DNA from: Picosynechococcus sp. PCC 7003
GTDB lineage: Bacteria > Cyanobacteriota > Cyanobacteriia > Cyanobacteriales > MRBY01
Direction of reading: 5' to 3'
Assembly (NCBI RefSeq): GCF_001693255.1
Contig: NZ_CP016474.1
Span: forward strand, 2,064,661-2,128,660
Length of the DNA: 64,000 nucleotides
In this document: one piece after another, positions 8,781-19,869 of the stretch
Numbering within the stretch: position 1 is the first letter of the stretch
Layout: each line of letters starts with the position of its first letter
Translations under genes and position numbers: made by a program
Notes under the pieces: generated by a model
Told to the model about the DNA's origin: nothing
Seen by the model: the letters and a program-made list of their open reading frames with translations, nothing else
Database searches by the model: none

Positions 8781-9980
8781 TTATATTTTAGGTGTCAGCA
8801 TAATCAATTGTCTGGCCTGGAGCGATCGCCCTATTTCTAGATCCATCCCTAAACTTGTAGTAATCTCACCAATGGTCTTGGCTCCATCACAAGCCTGCAT
8901 AAACTGAAATTCGGCATCACTGAGGCTAACGAGTTGATAGTCGTAGTCAAAGAGAGACTGACTGGGCCAACCGTTCAAACAAGGATGCACTTCTGCTGTT
9001 GCTTGGGCAAGGGTTTGATCGTCAGACCAATCCATTTTCTCTAGGGGTGGTTTGCAGAGGAAAAATTCGTAGTGACTGATGGTAGTATCCAACAATTCGA
9101 TTAAGCGATAACGGGAACGCTCATCTAAGTTTTTCGCCCGCTCAATCAATTCTGGTTCTTGGCCCACGAGTCGCTCCAAATTCCAAAACTGGGGATTAGA
9201 AAAGCCGACGAATTCTAAACCTGAGGCATCAATAAGTTCAAATAAAGTCTTGATGTTGTAATCCACTTCCTGGGGATGGACATACATATCCGCGAAGGAT
9301 GCATCCCGGTGATTTTCTAAAGACCAACGTTCTTTGTCGTATTGAACAAGGCGATTATTTTCCGGTAAGTTCGCGAAAATCTGACGGCCCACCTTCACTC
9401 CGTCAATATAATCACCACGCTTGTCGGCCTGCAAAATGGCGATCGCCTCCTGCATCAGTTGAATCTCCCAACGGCCCAACTCCGCATAGACAAAAATATG
9501 AAAAATGCCGCCGGGGGCTAGTTTTTTCGCCAAGGCTTGAATCCCCTGAATTGGGTCGGGCATGTGGTGCAAGACCCCGACACAATTGATCAGATCAAAT
9601 TCCCCTTCCAGTTCCGTTGCTTGTTCAATGGGTAAACGTTTAAAAGTAACTGGTGCGGTGTGGCGATCGCGTACCCCAGACTGCTGACAACGTTTTTCCG
9701 CAACTTCTAAGGCCCCTTCACTGAGGTCAATTCCGACAATCTCAGCGGCTGGATTCAGATGAATTAAATATTCCGTACCGACCCCTGTGCCACAACCTGC
9801 ATCGAGGATGCGAATGTTATCGGTGCTCGGTTTGCGTCCGGTGCAAAAGTTATAGGCTGCTTGCCAATGCCAACGCCAGTTGTACCCTGGGGGCGGTTCA
9901 TCCAACAGCGGTTCCGGTGGAAAAGGATAGGTATTGTAGAGGTTACGGACGGCTTGTTGGCGATCGCTGGGGTGAGTCAT
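8781..9980 (-). CDS. Class I SAM-dependent methyltransferase, unknown substrate
   Basis: This 399-residue protein carries a Rossmann methyltransferase domain at about residues 50-165: motif I ILDAGCGTGVGTEYL, acidic loop VGIDLSEGALEVAEK, and motif IV-like DLINCVGVLHHMPDP. The N-terminus (VRNLYNTYPFPPEPLLDE) is a conserved lead seen in cyanobacterial relatives. The C-terminal half, about residues 200-399, has no domain I can name. Genes downstream on the same strand are hicA and hicB. The substrate (small molecule, protein or RNA) cannot be inferred. A CDS of this length with intact motifs is certain; the function is not. Confidence 0.8.
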   Translation of the reverse strand: MTHPSDRQQAVRNLYNTYPFPPEPLLDEPPPGYNWRWHWQAAYNFCTGRKPSTDNIRILDAGCGTGVGTEYLIHLNPAAEIVGIDLSEGALEVAEKRCQQSGVRDRHTAPVTFKRLPIEQATELEGEFDLINCVGVLHHMPDPIQGIQALAKKLAPGGIFHIFVYAELGRWEIQLMQEAIAILQADKRGDYIDGVKVGRQIFANLPENNRLVQYDKERWSLENHRDASFADMYVHPQEVDYNIKTLFELIDASGLEFVGFSNPQFWNLERLVGQEPELIERAKNLDERSRYRLIELLDTTISHYEFFLCKPPLEKMDWSDDQTLAQATAEVHPCLNGWPSQSLFDYDYQLVSLSDAEFQFMQACDGAKTIGEITTSLGMDLEIGRSLQARQLIMLTPKI

Positions 9981-10219
9981 AGGGGGAAGGTCGCTAATCG
10001 ATTAACTGGCTTGAAAACAGTACAGGTCACATTGTGCAACCTTGATCCCCAGTTTTTCTGAATTTTTGACATACTTCTTAATAAATTTCGTGTCCGGGCC
10101 GGAAACGTTCTACCCTAAAGTCTAGCTAACTGATAAACATCTCATTTAATAAAGCATTTGGGAGAAGCGATCGCCAAAGGGAACCCGAAAACTCTTGCTG
10201 ACTTTCTCCCCAATTTCGC

Positions 10220-10225
10220 TATAAA
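10220..10225 (+). promoter_or_regulatory. Candidate -10 element of apcE
   Basis: TATAAA lies 34 bases before the apcE ATG in an AT-rich stretch. GGAG at 10242-10245 is the only ribosome-site-like sequence before the start. A TTGCTG about 19 bases upstream is a poorly spaced -35 candidate, so the call is weak. Confidence 0.35.
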
Positions 10226-10253
10226 TTGAACATTTTTGATTGGAGATAGTTGA

Positions 10254-12920
<2,667 letters not shown>

Positions 12921-12952
12921 AACACGAAAATTCGATTAAGACCATAAATATT

Positions 12953-12992
12953 GCCCCCCTTTCAAAATTAAGAGAGGAGGGCAGTTTTTTTA
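12953..12992 (+). terminator. Rho-independent terminator of apcE
   Basis: GCCC pairs with GGGC, then after one mismatch CCTTTC pairs with GAGAGG, around an eight-base loop. A run of seven T follows shortly after. It lies 30 bases beyond the apcE stop. Confidence 0.75.
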
Positions 12993-13036
12993 TCGGTTTT
13001 CAGAGGATTATTTGAGGGAGCCGACGGTCGTTAATG

Positions 13037-13531
13037 CTACTGGGAAATTTGTAAAACGTAGGGGGCGCTGCCAGCGTTACCAGCCTGTTCAAAGTTGCCG
13101 ATAAAGACTTGGTAGCGACCTGGATTCCAAACGCCACCAATTTCAGCAGGAATCCCACTCAATGGATCGGCGATCGCACAGAAAGGATCAGCGTTGGGAT
13201 CATCAGCATTTTTTATGAGCAGTGTAAAGGGTCTGGAAACGCCACCGTTAGGATCGACGACGCTGAGGTTGAGAGACATCAGACCGTTGCCATTGATGCG
13301 AAAGGTGTGGTTGGGGCGATTGGCAATCCAGCCACAAAAATTGCTATTGGTTGATCCCCCGGCTTGGCCGGTGATCGTGCCGTTAAAGACTTCATTGGAG
13401 GTAATGGATCCGTTAGCGGCGATCGCGAAGGTTTCCGGGCCGGCGATCGCCCCTTGGATTCCGCCAAGACCAGCGGCAATGGTCAGGAGCGTTGTTGCCC
13501 CAATAATGGTCGGTGCATAAAATTTTGTCAT
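13037..13531 (-). CDS. Small exported protein of unknown function
   Basis: This 164-residue protein starts with a Sec-type signal (FYAPTIIGATTLLTIAAGLG, likely cleaved after AIAG near residue 31). The mature part is glycine- and asparagine-rich with beta-strand character (HTFRINGNGLMSLNLSVVDPNGG, GRYQVFIGNF) and two cysteines (SNFCGW and DPFCAI) that could form a disulfide. The layout resembles small bacterial beta-sandwich domains of the pre-peptidase type, but I cannot assign a family. ATG 13531 is chosen over an upstream in-frame start at 13582 because GGGAGGGGG lies directly before it. Confidence 0.72.
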   Translation of the reverse strand: MTKFYAPTIIGATTLLTIAAGLGGIQGAIAGPETFAIAANGSITSNEVFNGTITGQAGGSTNSNFCGWIANRPNHTFRINGNGLMSLNLSVVDPNGGVSRPFTLLIKNADDPNADPFCAIADPLSGIPAEIGGVWNPGRYQVFIGNFEQAGNAGSAPYVLQISQ

Positions 13532-13870
13532 GGTTGTCCCCCTCCCCAGTTGGGTTGTACCGTCAGATGCTCCCTCGATCAAGTGAGCGTCTAGGCTCTA
13601 TGAAAGAAAAAAGGCTAGGAAAGTTCCACTACTCCTGTTTTGTGAAGGCTTGTTAAGCAAAAAGGCCCTGGTACAGCGATGGCGATCGCCACCTTTAAAA
13701 TCGATACCAAGCAAAAATAAACCATGGTTAAGCATGGGAAGATTCGCAATTTGCCAATCGAGCGGTACCATTTTAAAGGGTTTGAGCGGAATTTCCCGCC
13801 CCCTCATCATAACAATTTGATCACCCTCCCCCAGAAGGAGACGATTAGTAATCACCTAAGGAGAAAGCCC
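13532..13870. other. Intergenic region between divergent exported-protein and DUF3110 genes
   Basis: This divergent spacer of about 340 bases contains a HIP1 palindrome at 13681-13690 and the strong ribosome sites of both flanking genes. Open frames that cross it (13598-13855 minus; the upstream extension of the DUF3110 frame from 13724) lack protein-like features and I do not call them. Confidence 0.5.
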
Positions 13871-14263
13871 ATGAGTCGCGTGTATGTCTTGCTGTTTAAT
13901 GCCCGGACAGAGAATGAAGGGATTCACACACTCCAAACTGGCGATCGCAACAAGATTTTAATGTTTGAAGATGAAGATGACGCTACCCGGTTTGGGCTAA
14001 TGTTGGAGGCCCAAGATTTTCCGCCCGTCTCCATCGAAGCCATGGATGAAGAGGACATTATCGAGTTTTGCCGGGATGCAGATTATGATTGGCAGCACAT
14101 TGCTGCTGGCGAATTGGCCACGCCCCCCGAAGCAAACGTGAAAGATTTAGCTTGGGATCCAGAAGGAAAGCAACAACAAGCGCCCGAAGCAAAAGAATCA
14201 GAAGACGATTTGTCGGCTACAGAATTAGATCGCATTCGACGTCAATTAGAAGGACTTTTGTAA
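13871..14263 (+). CDS. DUF3110 domain protein
   Basis: This 130-residue cytoplasmic protein carries the cyanobacterial and plastid-lineage DUF3110 domain: it opens with SRVYVLLFNARTENEGIHTL, then NKILMFEDEDDATRFGLMLE and a strongly acidic segment (EDIIEFCRDADYDW). The C-terminal quarter is charged and probably unstructured, ending in a short helix (ELDRIRRQLEGLL). No enzyme activity is known for the family. The frame opens at 13724, but ATG 13871, preceded by AAGGAGA, matches the family's start. It converges on mntP 1 with 26 bases between the stops. Confidence 0.82.
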   Translation: MSRVYVLLFNARTENEGIHTLQTGDRNKILMFEDEDDATRFGLMLEAQDFPPVSIEAMDEEDIIEFCRDADYDWQHIAAGELATPPEANVKDLAWDPEGKQQQAPEAKESEDDLSATELDRIRRQLEGLL

Positions 14264-14289
14264 TGGGTTTGGGCAAGGCAATAAAAGAT

Positions 14290-14853
14290 TTAGATCGACA
14301 GCATTTTAATGCCTAAGGCGATCAAAACCCCACCGCCAAAAAATTCTACTTTTTCACCTAAATGTCCTGAAATGAGCTTGGCAAAAAATAGGCCCACATA
14401 GGTGGCGCAGAAAGCAGCCAGGCCAATGCTGAGGGAGTAGGGCACAAGTGGTTTACCAATTAGGCCAAGGGAAACGCCCACCCCTAAGGAGTCGATGCTG
14501 GTGATACTAGAAATAAATAAAATTTTCCACAGACTATGGATTTTGACGGGTTCGTCATCGTCATTATCTGGTTTAGCTCGCATTTCTTGGTAGGCGTTGT
14601 AGCACATGTGACTGCCCACCAAAAGCAGTAAACCAAAGGCAACCCAATGGTCATAGGCCATAATCATTGTCTGGGCAAAGTTTCCCAAGATGAAACCAAA
14701 GGCGATCGCCGCCCCCTCAGAAATCCCTGAACTGACCGCAAAAAACAAAGCCCGTTGTCCAGAAAAGTGCCGTGTACCAAGGGCTAAGGCGGCGGAAAAA
14801 GAATCAATACTGAGTACGAGGGCAAAAATGATGATATCTACTTCAAAACCCAT
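14290..14853 (-). CDS. mntP: MntP-family manganese efflux pump, copy 1
   Basis: MntP proteins export Mn2+ across the plasma membrane. This 187-residue protein has six predicted membrane segments in two related halves, each with the family's acidic motif: LSIDSFSAALALG near residue 17 and TSIDSLGVGVSLG near residue 120. A hydrophilic loop (PDNDDDEPVK) joins the halves. A close paralogue lies immediately upstream on the same strand (15165-15722), with roughly two-thirds to three-quarters of residues shared by eye. Length and motifs are intact. Copy 1 has SISEG-like GISEG where copy 2 has GFSGG, so the copies have begun to diverge. Confidence 0.87.
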   Translation of the reverse strand: MGFEVDIIIFALVLSIDSFSAALALGTRHFSGQRALFFAVSSGISEGAAIAFGFILGNFAQTMIMAYDHWVAFGLLLLVGSHMCYNAYQEMRAKPDNDDDEPVKIHSLWKILFISSITSIDSLGVGVSLGLIGKPLVPYSLSIGLAAFCATYVGLFFAKLISGHLGEKVEFFGGGVLIALGIKMLSI

Positions 14854-15164
14854 AAATGCCGTGGCGATCGCCTCTCCAAAAAGCTTGTAACTATCACTGT
14901 AAACGAAAAATCACCAGTCGATTTATCATAGTTTTTTCATCATTCTCAAAATTCACACAATTGTTTTAAATCTCTCTAAAAAAGGCGATCGTCTACAGAT
15001 AAATTGAACTCTTTTTTAGTTTGATGCAAACAGGAATGCGCTTTCTACAGGCGGCATTTAGACAAAAATAAAGATATCAATCTAGAATGACTCAAGAAAA
15101 CTTTTGGCAATTGGTGGTGATTGAAAATAATTTTAAACTTCAGCAAGCCGGGGTCAAGTGACGC
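14854..15164. other. Spacer between the two tandem mntP copies
   Basis: This stretch of about 310 AT-rich bases is large enough for copy 1 to have its own promoter. On the minus strand GGAGAGG lies near the copy 1 start, overlapping a HIP1 palindrome. I looked for a yybP-ykoY manganese riboswitch and did not recognise its conserved loops. No gene is called. Confidence 0.45.
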
Positions 15165-15722
15165 TTAAACGGAGAGCATTTTAAGGCCCACAGCAATCAA
15201 GATGCCGCCGCCAAAAAACTCAACTTTTTCTCCGAGTTGACTAGAAATTAATTTCGCGCAAAAGAGGCCCACATAGGTGGCGAAAAAAGCAGCAATCCCG
15301 ATCCCCAGGGAATAGGGAATGAGGGGTTTCCCCATTAAACCGAGGGAAATGCCAACGCCCAAAGAATCAACACTGGTAATGCTAGAGACCAAGAGAATTT
15401 TCCAAAGGCTGTGGATCTTTCTGGGTTCCTCGTTATCATCTGGGAGCTTTTGCATTTCTCGGTAGGCGTTGTAACACATATGAACGCCAATGAGAATCAA
15501 GAGTACAAAGGCAATTCCTTGATCATAGAAAGTGATGTATTGGGCGAAATTACCCAGGAGAAACCCGAAGGAAATAGCACCGCCCCCGGAAAAGCCAGAA
15601 CTGAGCGCAAAGAATAAGGCCCGCTTTCGGGAGAAATGACGTGCTCCAAGGGCTAAGGCCGCGGAAAAACAGTCAATACTTAGTACTAAGGCAAAAAGAA
15701 GAATATCTAAGTCAAAATCCAT
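15165..15722 (-). CDS. mntP: MntP-family manganese efflux pump, copy 2
   Basis: This 185-residue membrane protein is the tandem paralogue of the gene at 14290-14853. It has the same six-segment layout and the same acidic motifs, LSIDCFSAALALG and TSVDSLGVGISLG, and the nearly identical ending GEKVEFFGGGILIAVGLKML. Both copies keep the residues that in characterised MntP are needed for manganese efflux. Tandem duplication with retained motifs suggests either dosage benefit for a manganese-demanding phototroph or a split in metal or regulatory specificity; the sequence does not say which. Confidence 0.87.
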   Translation of the reverse strand: MDFDLDILLFALVLSIDCFSAALALGARHFSRKRALFFALSSGFSGGGAISFGFLLGNFAQYITFYDQGIAFVLLILIGVHMCYNAYREMQKLPDDNEEPRKIHSLWKILLVSSITSVDSLGVGISLGLMGKPLIPYSLGIGIAAFFATYVGLFCAKLISSQLGEKVEFFGGGILIAVGLKMLSV

Positions 15723-15821
15723 AAAATTCCTCGTGGTTTCCCCCTACAAAAATTGTGGAGATCACCATTTATGAAAAAAAAGAAAATAAATTTGAGTCTT
15801 GTATTTGACGATGCTTACAGC

Positions 15822-16868
15822 CTAAAAATCGCCCTTTAAATTCTCAGAAAGATAGTCTGCTGTGGCTTCTACTAAGGCGATCGCATTTTCATAAAACATC
15901 CGCGTCGGGCCAAGCACCGCAACACTGCCAACGGGCGTTTTTTCCTGGTAATAGTAGGTGGAAATGAGGGCGCAGGTTTTCATCGGTTCCAGGGGATTTT
16001 CGGTGCCAATGTGAATCAGCGTTGGGCGATCGCCTGGCAAACCACTAAAGACCACCGGAAGCAGTTGTTCTTGTTTCGCCTCGAGCAAGTGCAATAGGGT
16101 TTGTAACTGTTCAATTTGAGAAAATTCAGGTTGTCGCAGCACTTCTGAAATGCCTCGCACCAGAATTGGTGTCGCAATTGTATTGGGCACAATCTGCGCA
16201 ATCTTGCCTAAAATCGTCTCCAATAGCAGCTGACAATGCTGAAAGTCCTCGTCCAAAGCCTGGGGATCAAGACTGGCAATTTCTTGGAGCGATCGCCCCT
16301 GGAGATGGTGATTTAAAAAATTCGACAAAACGGCTAGCTCATCAGGGTCACAATCTAGGGTCAAGGGCAACGATTGGGGTTGATAACTATCCATCACCAC
16401 AATCATCATCACCTTTTGGTCGCCTAGGGGGAGCAACTGTAGATAACGTAGGCGAGCATAGTTTTGATGGGGCACCGTAATCAGAGCAATATAACCACTT
16501 AACGTCGCTAAAATTTGCGTTGCCCGTTGGAGGGTCGCTTCGAGTCCCCAAGATTTTGCGGCGGTTTGTTCCTGTAGCGTTTGGCTAGCTCGTTTCCGGG
16601 TCTGGAAATTGGGCGTAACCAGTTCATCCACATAAAAACGGTACCCAGAATCCGAGGGCACCCGTCCTGCGGAAACATGAGGTTGATACAAAAAACCTGC
16701 CTTTTCTAATTTTCCCATCACATTACGAATGGTTGCGGAGCTAACCTGAAAGTCGTATTCCTCCACAAGGGTCTTGGAGCCCACGGGTTCCGCCGTGGAA
16801 ATGTAATGGTTGACCGTTGCTCGAAAAATATTTTGGTGACGGGGATTAAGAATTTTCTGAGCAACCAT
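15822..16868 (-). CDS. hrcA: Heat-inducible transcription repressor HrcA
   Basis: HrcA represses chaperone operons (groESL, sometimes dnaK) by binding the CIRCE operator and is kept active by GroEL. The 348-residue protein has the N-terminal winged helix (ILNPRHQNIFRATVNHYIST, VSSATIRNVMGKLEKAGFL, HVSAGRVPSDSGYRFYVD) and the central and C-terminal GAF-like dimerisation parts ending with LGPTRMFYENAIALVEA. No chaperone gene or CIRCE repeat is near, so its targets are elsewhere in the chromosome. It is probably a single-gene unit. Confidence 0.95.
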   Translation of the reverse strand: MVAQKILNPRHQNIFRATVNHYISTAEPVGSKTLVEEYDFQVSSATIRNVMGKLEKAGFLYQPHVSAGRVPSDSGYRFYVDELVTPNFQTRKRASQTLQEQTAAKSWGLEATLQRATQILATLSGYIALITVPHQNYARLRYLQLLPLGDQKVMMIVVMDSYQPQSLPLTLDCDPDELAVLSNFLNHHLQGRSLQEIASLDPQALDEDFQHCQLLLETILGKIAQIVPNTIATPILVRGISEVLRQPEFSQIEQLQTLLHLLEAKQEQLLPVVFSGLPGDRPTLIHIGTENPLEPMKTCALISTYYYQEKTPVGSVAVLGPTRMFYENAIALVEATADYLSENLKGDF

Positions 16869-16981
16869 ACGCAGACAGTAACGCTTTCAATACTAAGAAA
16901 TATAAAAAAATAGTAAAAAAACTTGGCTCAACTTAAGAAAGATTTAAGGTCTAAGTTTGGGTTAGTATAGCTCATTCTCTC

Positions 16982-17338
16982 CTAGTAGCGCGGTAGGCTT
17001 TGATCCATAGAGAGAGTGTAAAAGTGAATCCCACCTTCAATGTTGATCACTTGGGTAAATCCTTGTTGTTGCAGCCAATAACACATTTGCGCTGAACGCA
17101 CACCGTGGTGACAGAGCACATAGGTTTCTGCCTGGGGGTCAAAGTCCACGGCAATGCGGGGAGCCCATTGTTCAAATTGACTCAGAGGTAAATTAGTAAA
17201 GCCTGGGAGCGCGACGATATCCAGCTCATAGGGCTCACGCACATCAATGAGTTGCAAAGCTTCGGTCGTGGCGACCCGCTGGGCAAAAACCGTAGGACTG
17301 ACGGCCTGGAGTTGTGGGTTAGAACTGGGGTTTGTCAT
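16982..17338 (-). CDS. Single-domain rhodanese
   Basis: This 118-residue cytoplasmic rhodanese carries one sulfurtransferase domain: LQLIDVREPYELDIVALPGF (CH2A-like) and the active-site loop LCHHGVRSAQM with the catalytic cysteine, followed by INIEGGIHFYTL. Such proteins carry persulfide sulfur for cofactor or tRNA thiolation or bind other oxyanions. It lies upstream of hrcA on the same strand with a gap of about 110 bases. A specific partner cannot be named. Confidence 0.85.
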   Translation of the reverse strand: MTNPSSNPQLQAVSPTVFAQRVATTEALQLIDVREPYELDIVALPGFTNLPLSQFEQWAPRIAVDFDPQAETYVLCHHGVRSAQMCYWLQQQGFTQVINIEGGIHFYTLSMDQSLPRY

Positions 17339-17655
17339 GGTTAAGCTGGCAGGGTAAAAGAAATGAACATTTTTAGCATTTTCTGACTCTATTTGGGAAC
17401 GCTAAGGCTGAATTGCTAGGGGATCTTCACCTTAGGGGGGTTCAAGGTTAAGGAGTATTGCAGTTCCCCCGGAGAGTCGGTCAAGGCAATTTGGGAATGG
17501 TACAAGTAACGGTAGAGGCGTTAGATCTTCTGTCCCACTTTTTTGAAGATGGTACAGGGTAACGCATTCTGCTTGGCGATCGCCTTTGTTCTGCGTTAAC
17601 GATTTATATAAATATTCCATTTTTAAGAAACAGCCGTTAATTTTTTTGAGTTTGT
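17339..17655. other. Intergenic region upstream of ndhD and the rhodanese gene
   Basis: This divergent spacer of about 320 bases has a HIP1 palindrome near 17575. A 62-codon open frame (17432-17620, minus) has no ribosome site or protein-like features and is not called. I see no convincing -35/-10 pair. Confidence 0.4.
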
Positions 17656-19239
17656 ATGAACTTTGCGAATTTTCCGTGGTTATCCACGATTATTTTATTT
17701 CCCATCATTGCGGCATTATTTTTGCCCATCATCCCCGATAAAGATGGGAAAACAGTGCGCTGGTATGCCTTGACCATTGGCTTAATTGACTTTGTGTTCA
17801 TCGTGACAGCCTTTTACACGGGCTACGATTTTGGCAGCCCGAACCTGCAACTGGTAGAGAGCTACACCTGGGTCGAAGCAATCGATCTGCGGTGGTCAGT
17901 GGGGGCCGATGGCCTCTCCATGCCCTTGATCCTTCTGACGGGGTTTATTACAACTTTGGCGATCTTGGCGGCCTGGCCCGTGAGCTTTAAGCCGAAGCTA
18001 TTTTATTTCCTGATGCTGCTGATGTATGGCGGTCAAATCGCTGTCTTTGCCGTGCAGGATATGTTGCTATTTTTCTTTACCTGGGAACTGGAACTGGTTC
18101 CGGTTTACCTGATTTTGTCCATTTGGGGCGGTAAAAAACGACTCTATGCCGCAACGAAATTTATTCTTTATACCGCTGGCGGCTCGTTATTTATTCTGAT
18201 CGCTGCCCTGACCATGGCTTTCTATGGAGATACGGTCACCTTTGATATGACGGCGATCGCCCAGAAAGACTTTGGCATTAACCTCCAACTGCTGCTCTAT
18301 GGCGGCCTCCTGATCGCCTACGGGGTGAAGTTACCGATTTTCCCTCTGCATACCTGGCTCCCCGATGCCCACGGTGAAGCCACGGCCCCAGCCCACATGC
18401 TCCTGGCAGGCATCCTCTTAAAAATGGGTGGTTACGCCCTGCTGCGGATGAATGCCGGGATGCTCCCCGATGCCCACGCCCTTTTTGGCCCGGTTCTCGT
18501 CATCTTAGGGGTCGTCAATATTGTCTATGCGGCTCTAACTTCCTTTGCCCAACGGAATCTCAAACGAAAAATCGCCTATTCCTCCATTTCCCACATGGGC
18601 TTTGTGCTGATTGGGATGGCTTCGTTTACCGATTTGGGCACCAGCGGCGCAATGTTGCAGATGATTTCCCACGGACTCATTGGCGCAAGCCTCTTCTTTA
18701 TGGTTGGTGCCACCTATGACCGTACCCACACCCTAATGCTCGATGAAATGGGTGGAGTCGGCAAAAAGATGAAGAAAATCTTCGCCATGTGGACGACCTG
18801 CTCGATGGCATCTTTGGCGTTGCCGGGGATGAGTGGTTTCGTCGCTGAATTAATGGTGTTTGTTGGTTTTGCCACCAGTGACGCCTATAGCCCCACCTTC
18901 CGGGTGATCATCGTTTTCCTCGCGGCAGTGGGTGTTATTTTAACGCCGATTTACCTGCTTTCAATGTTGCGGGAAATTCTCTATGGCCCCGAAAACAAAG
19001 AGCTTGTGGAGCATGAAAAACTGATCGACGCCGAACCCCGCGAAGTTTTTGTGATTGCTTGTCTGTTGATTCCGATTATTGGGATTGGTCTGTATCCGAA
19101 GGCGGTTACCCAGATCTATGCTTCTACTACAGAAAATCTGACGGCGATTCTACGCCAATCGGTGCCGAGTCTCCAGCAAACAGCAAAAGCACCTAGTTTA
19201 GATGTAGCGGTGCTGCATGCTCCAGAGATTCGTCCCTAG
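17656..19239 (+). CDS. ndhD: NAD(P)H-quinone oxidoreductase chain 4 (NdhD)
   Basis: NdhD is an antiporter-like proton-pumping membrane subunit of the thylakoid NDH-1 complex, which drives cyclic electron flow and respiration, and CO2 uptake in some variants. The 527-residue protein has about 14 membrane segments and the family's conserved residues: the glutamate in [11 protein letters not shown], a lysine in [20 protein letters not shown], and [17 protein letters not shown]. It stands alone, without ndhF or cup genes nearby, so whether it belongs to the NdhD1/D2 (respiratory, cyclic) or NdhD3/D4 (CO2 uptake) group cannot be settled here; the absence of ndhF3/cupA neighbours mildly favours the former. 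Confidence 0.93.
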   Translation: MNFANFPWLSTIILFPIIAALFLPIIPDKDGKTVRWYALTIGLIDFVFIVTAFYTGYDFGSPNLQLVESYTWVEAIDLRWSVGADGLSMPLILLTGFITTLAILAAWPVSFKPKLFYFLMLLMYGGQIAVFAVQDMLLFFFTWELELVPVYLILSIWGGKKRLYAATKFILYTAGGSLFILIAALTMAFYGDTVTFDMTAIAQKDFGINLQLLLYGGLLIAYGVKLPIFPLHTWLPDAHGEATAPAHMLLAGILLKMGGYALLRMNAGMLPDAHALFGPVLVILGVVNIVYAALTSFAQRNLKRKIAYSSISHMGFVLIGMASFTDLGTSGAMLQMISHGLIGASLFFMVGATYDRTHTLMLDEMGGVGKKMKKIFAMWTTCSMASLALPGMSGFVAELMVFVGFATSDAYSPTFRVIIVFLAAVGVILTPIYLLSMLREILYGPENKELVEHEKLIDAEPREVFVIACLLIPIIGIGLYPKAVTQIYASTTENLTAILRQSVPSLQQTAKAPSLDVAVLHAPEIRP

Positions 19240-19264
19240 GCGTAATAACCTCTAGTGATCTTTA

Positions 19265-19293
19265 GGCGGTGTGACTGGACACCGTCTTTTTTT
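19265..19293 (+). terminator. Rho-independent terminator of ndhD
   Basis: GGCGGTGT pairs with ACACCGTC (eight pairs, one wobble) around a six-base loop, followed directly by seven T. It begins 25 bases after the ndhD stop. Confidence 0.82.
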
Positions 19294-19343
19294 GTCCTCA
19301 ACAAATCTTAAACAAAGGCGATCGCCTACCGATTTTATTTATA

Positions 19344-19799
19344 GTTATAGTTGATTCGAATAAGTTCTAGAGGATTAAGGGTCATCGCAATAATCTCTAA
19401 TAAGCTGGTCAAGACTGGTTCCCTCCGGCAAATATTCCCTTCTCTTCTTGAGAGCAGCAATCATGTTCTATTTTGTTGAAATCTGGGGAGTACTTTGGCA
19501 GAAACTTGACGATGTGCCCCTTCTGGTCGGCAAGTTCCCTTATCCTGCTTTTGCGGTGAATTGGAGCATTATCCGTGACTAATATTGAGTTCTCCTTCAA
19601 CTGCGGCATCAACCAATGGGATAACCATGTCTCAAAACAGATGGCATTCACGCTTCCTGTAACCAACATCGGGGCAATCATCATAGCGTCTTGCTGCTTC
19701 TGCTTTGCTGCCGCCAGAGCGGACAAAGTTCACCACTCTTGTTCTGAGGTCTAAGCCATACATCTTTTCCCTCCATTCTTTATTCGAATTTACTATAAC
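19344..19799. mobile_element. Internally deleted IS630-type element with intact ends
   Basis: The 456-bp element has terminal inverted repeats of about 21 bases: the left end begins GTTATAGTTGATTCGAATAA and the right end, read inward, GTTATAGTAAATTCGAATAA. Both ends are flanked by TA (19342-19343 and 19800-19801), the target duplicated by IS630/Tc1-type elements. Complete relatives are roughly twice this size. The interior holds only the first and last parts of a transposase. It sits between the ndhD terminator and the rpoC2 terminator, where insertion would do little harm. Confidence 0.8.
19375..19763 (-). pseudogene. IS630-family DDE transposase remnant
   Basis: The N-terminus (MYGLDLRTRVVNFVRSGG, start of the helix-turn-helix) runs from 19763 to about 19690, then jumps directly to the C-terminal catalytic half (NSILVTDNAPIHRKSRI, FLPKYSPDFNKIEHD), in another frame. 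This shows deletion of the middle of the gene, including part of the DNA-binding and first DDE region. A second defect follows HD: one G is missing near 19460, after which LKKRREYLPEGTSLDQLIRD continues in the next frame to the stop at 19375. No functional transposase can be made. It could still be mobilised in trans if an intact relative exists. Confidence 0.82.
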
Positions 19800-19803
19800 T
19801 ACA

Positions 19804-19836
19804 CAAAAAAGTGGGCCAGTCCACAGACTAACCCAC
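19804..19836 (-). terminator. Rho-independent terminator of the rpoB-rpoC1-rpoC2 operon
   Basis: On the minus strand GTGGGTTAGTC pairs with GACTGGCCCAC (11 pairs including two wobbles) around a four-base loop, then six T. It starts 34 bases beyond the rpoC2 stop and ends just short of the IS630 element. Confidence 0.85.
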
Positions 19837-19869
19837 ATTATCTAACGATTTTTGGTGATCAGATCGCCA

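Noticed and set aside
14854-15822. Manganese (yybP-ykoY) riboswitch before the mntP copies
   Set aside because: The conserved loop sequences of that riboswitch could not be found in either leader by eye.
16869-16981. CIRCE operator near hrcA
   Set aside because: The nine-base inverted repeat with a nine-base spacer is not present here.
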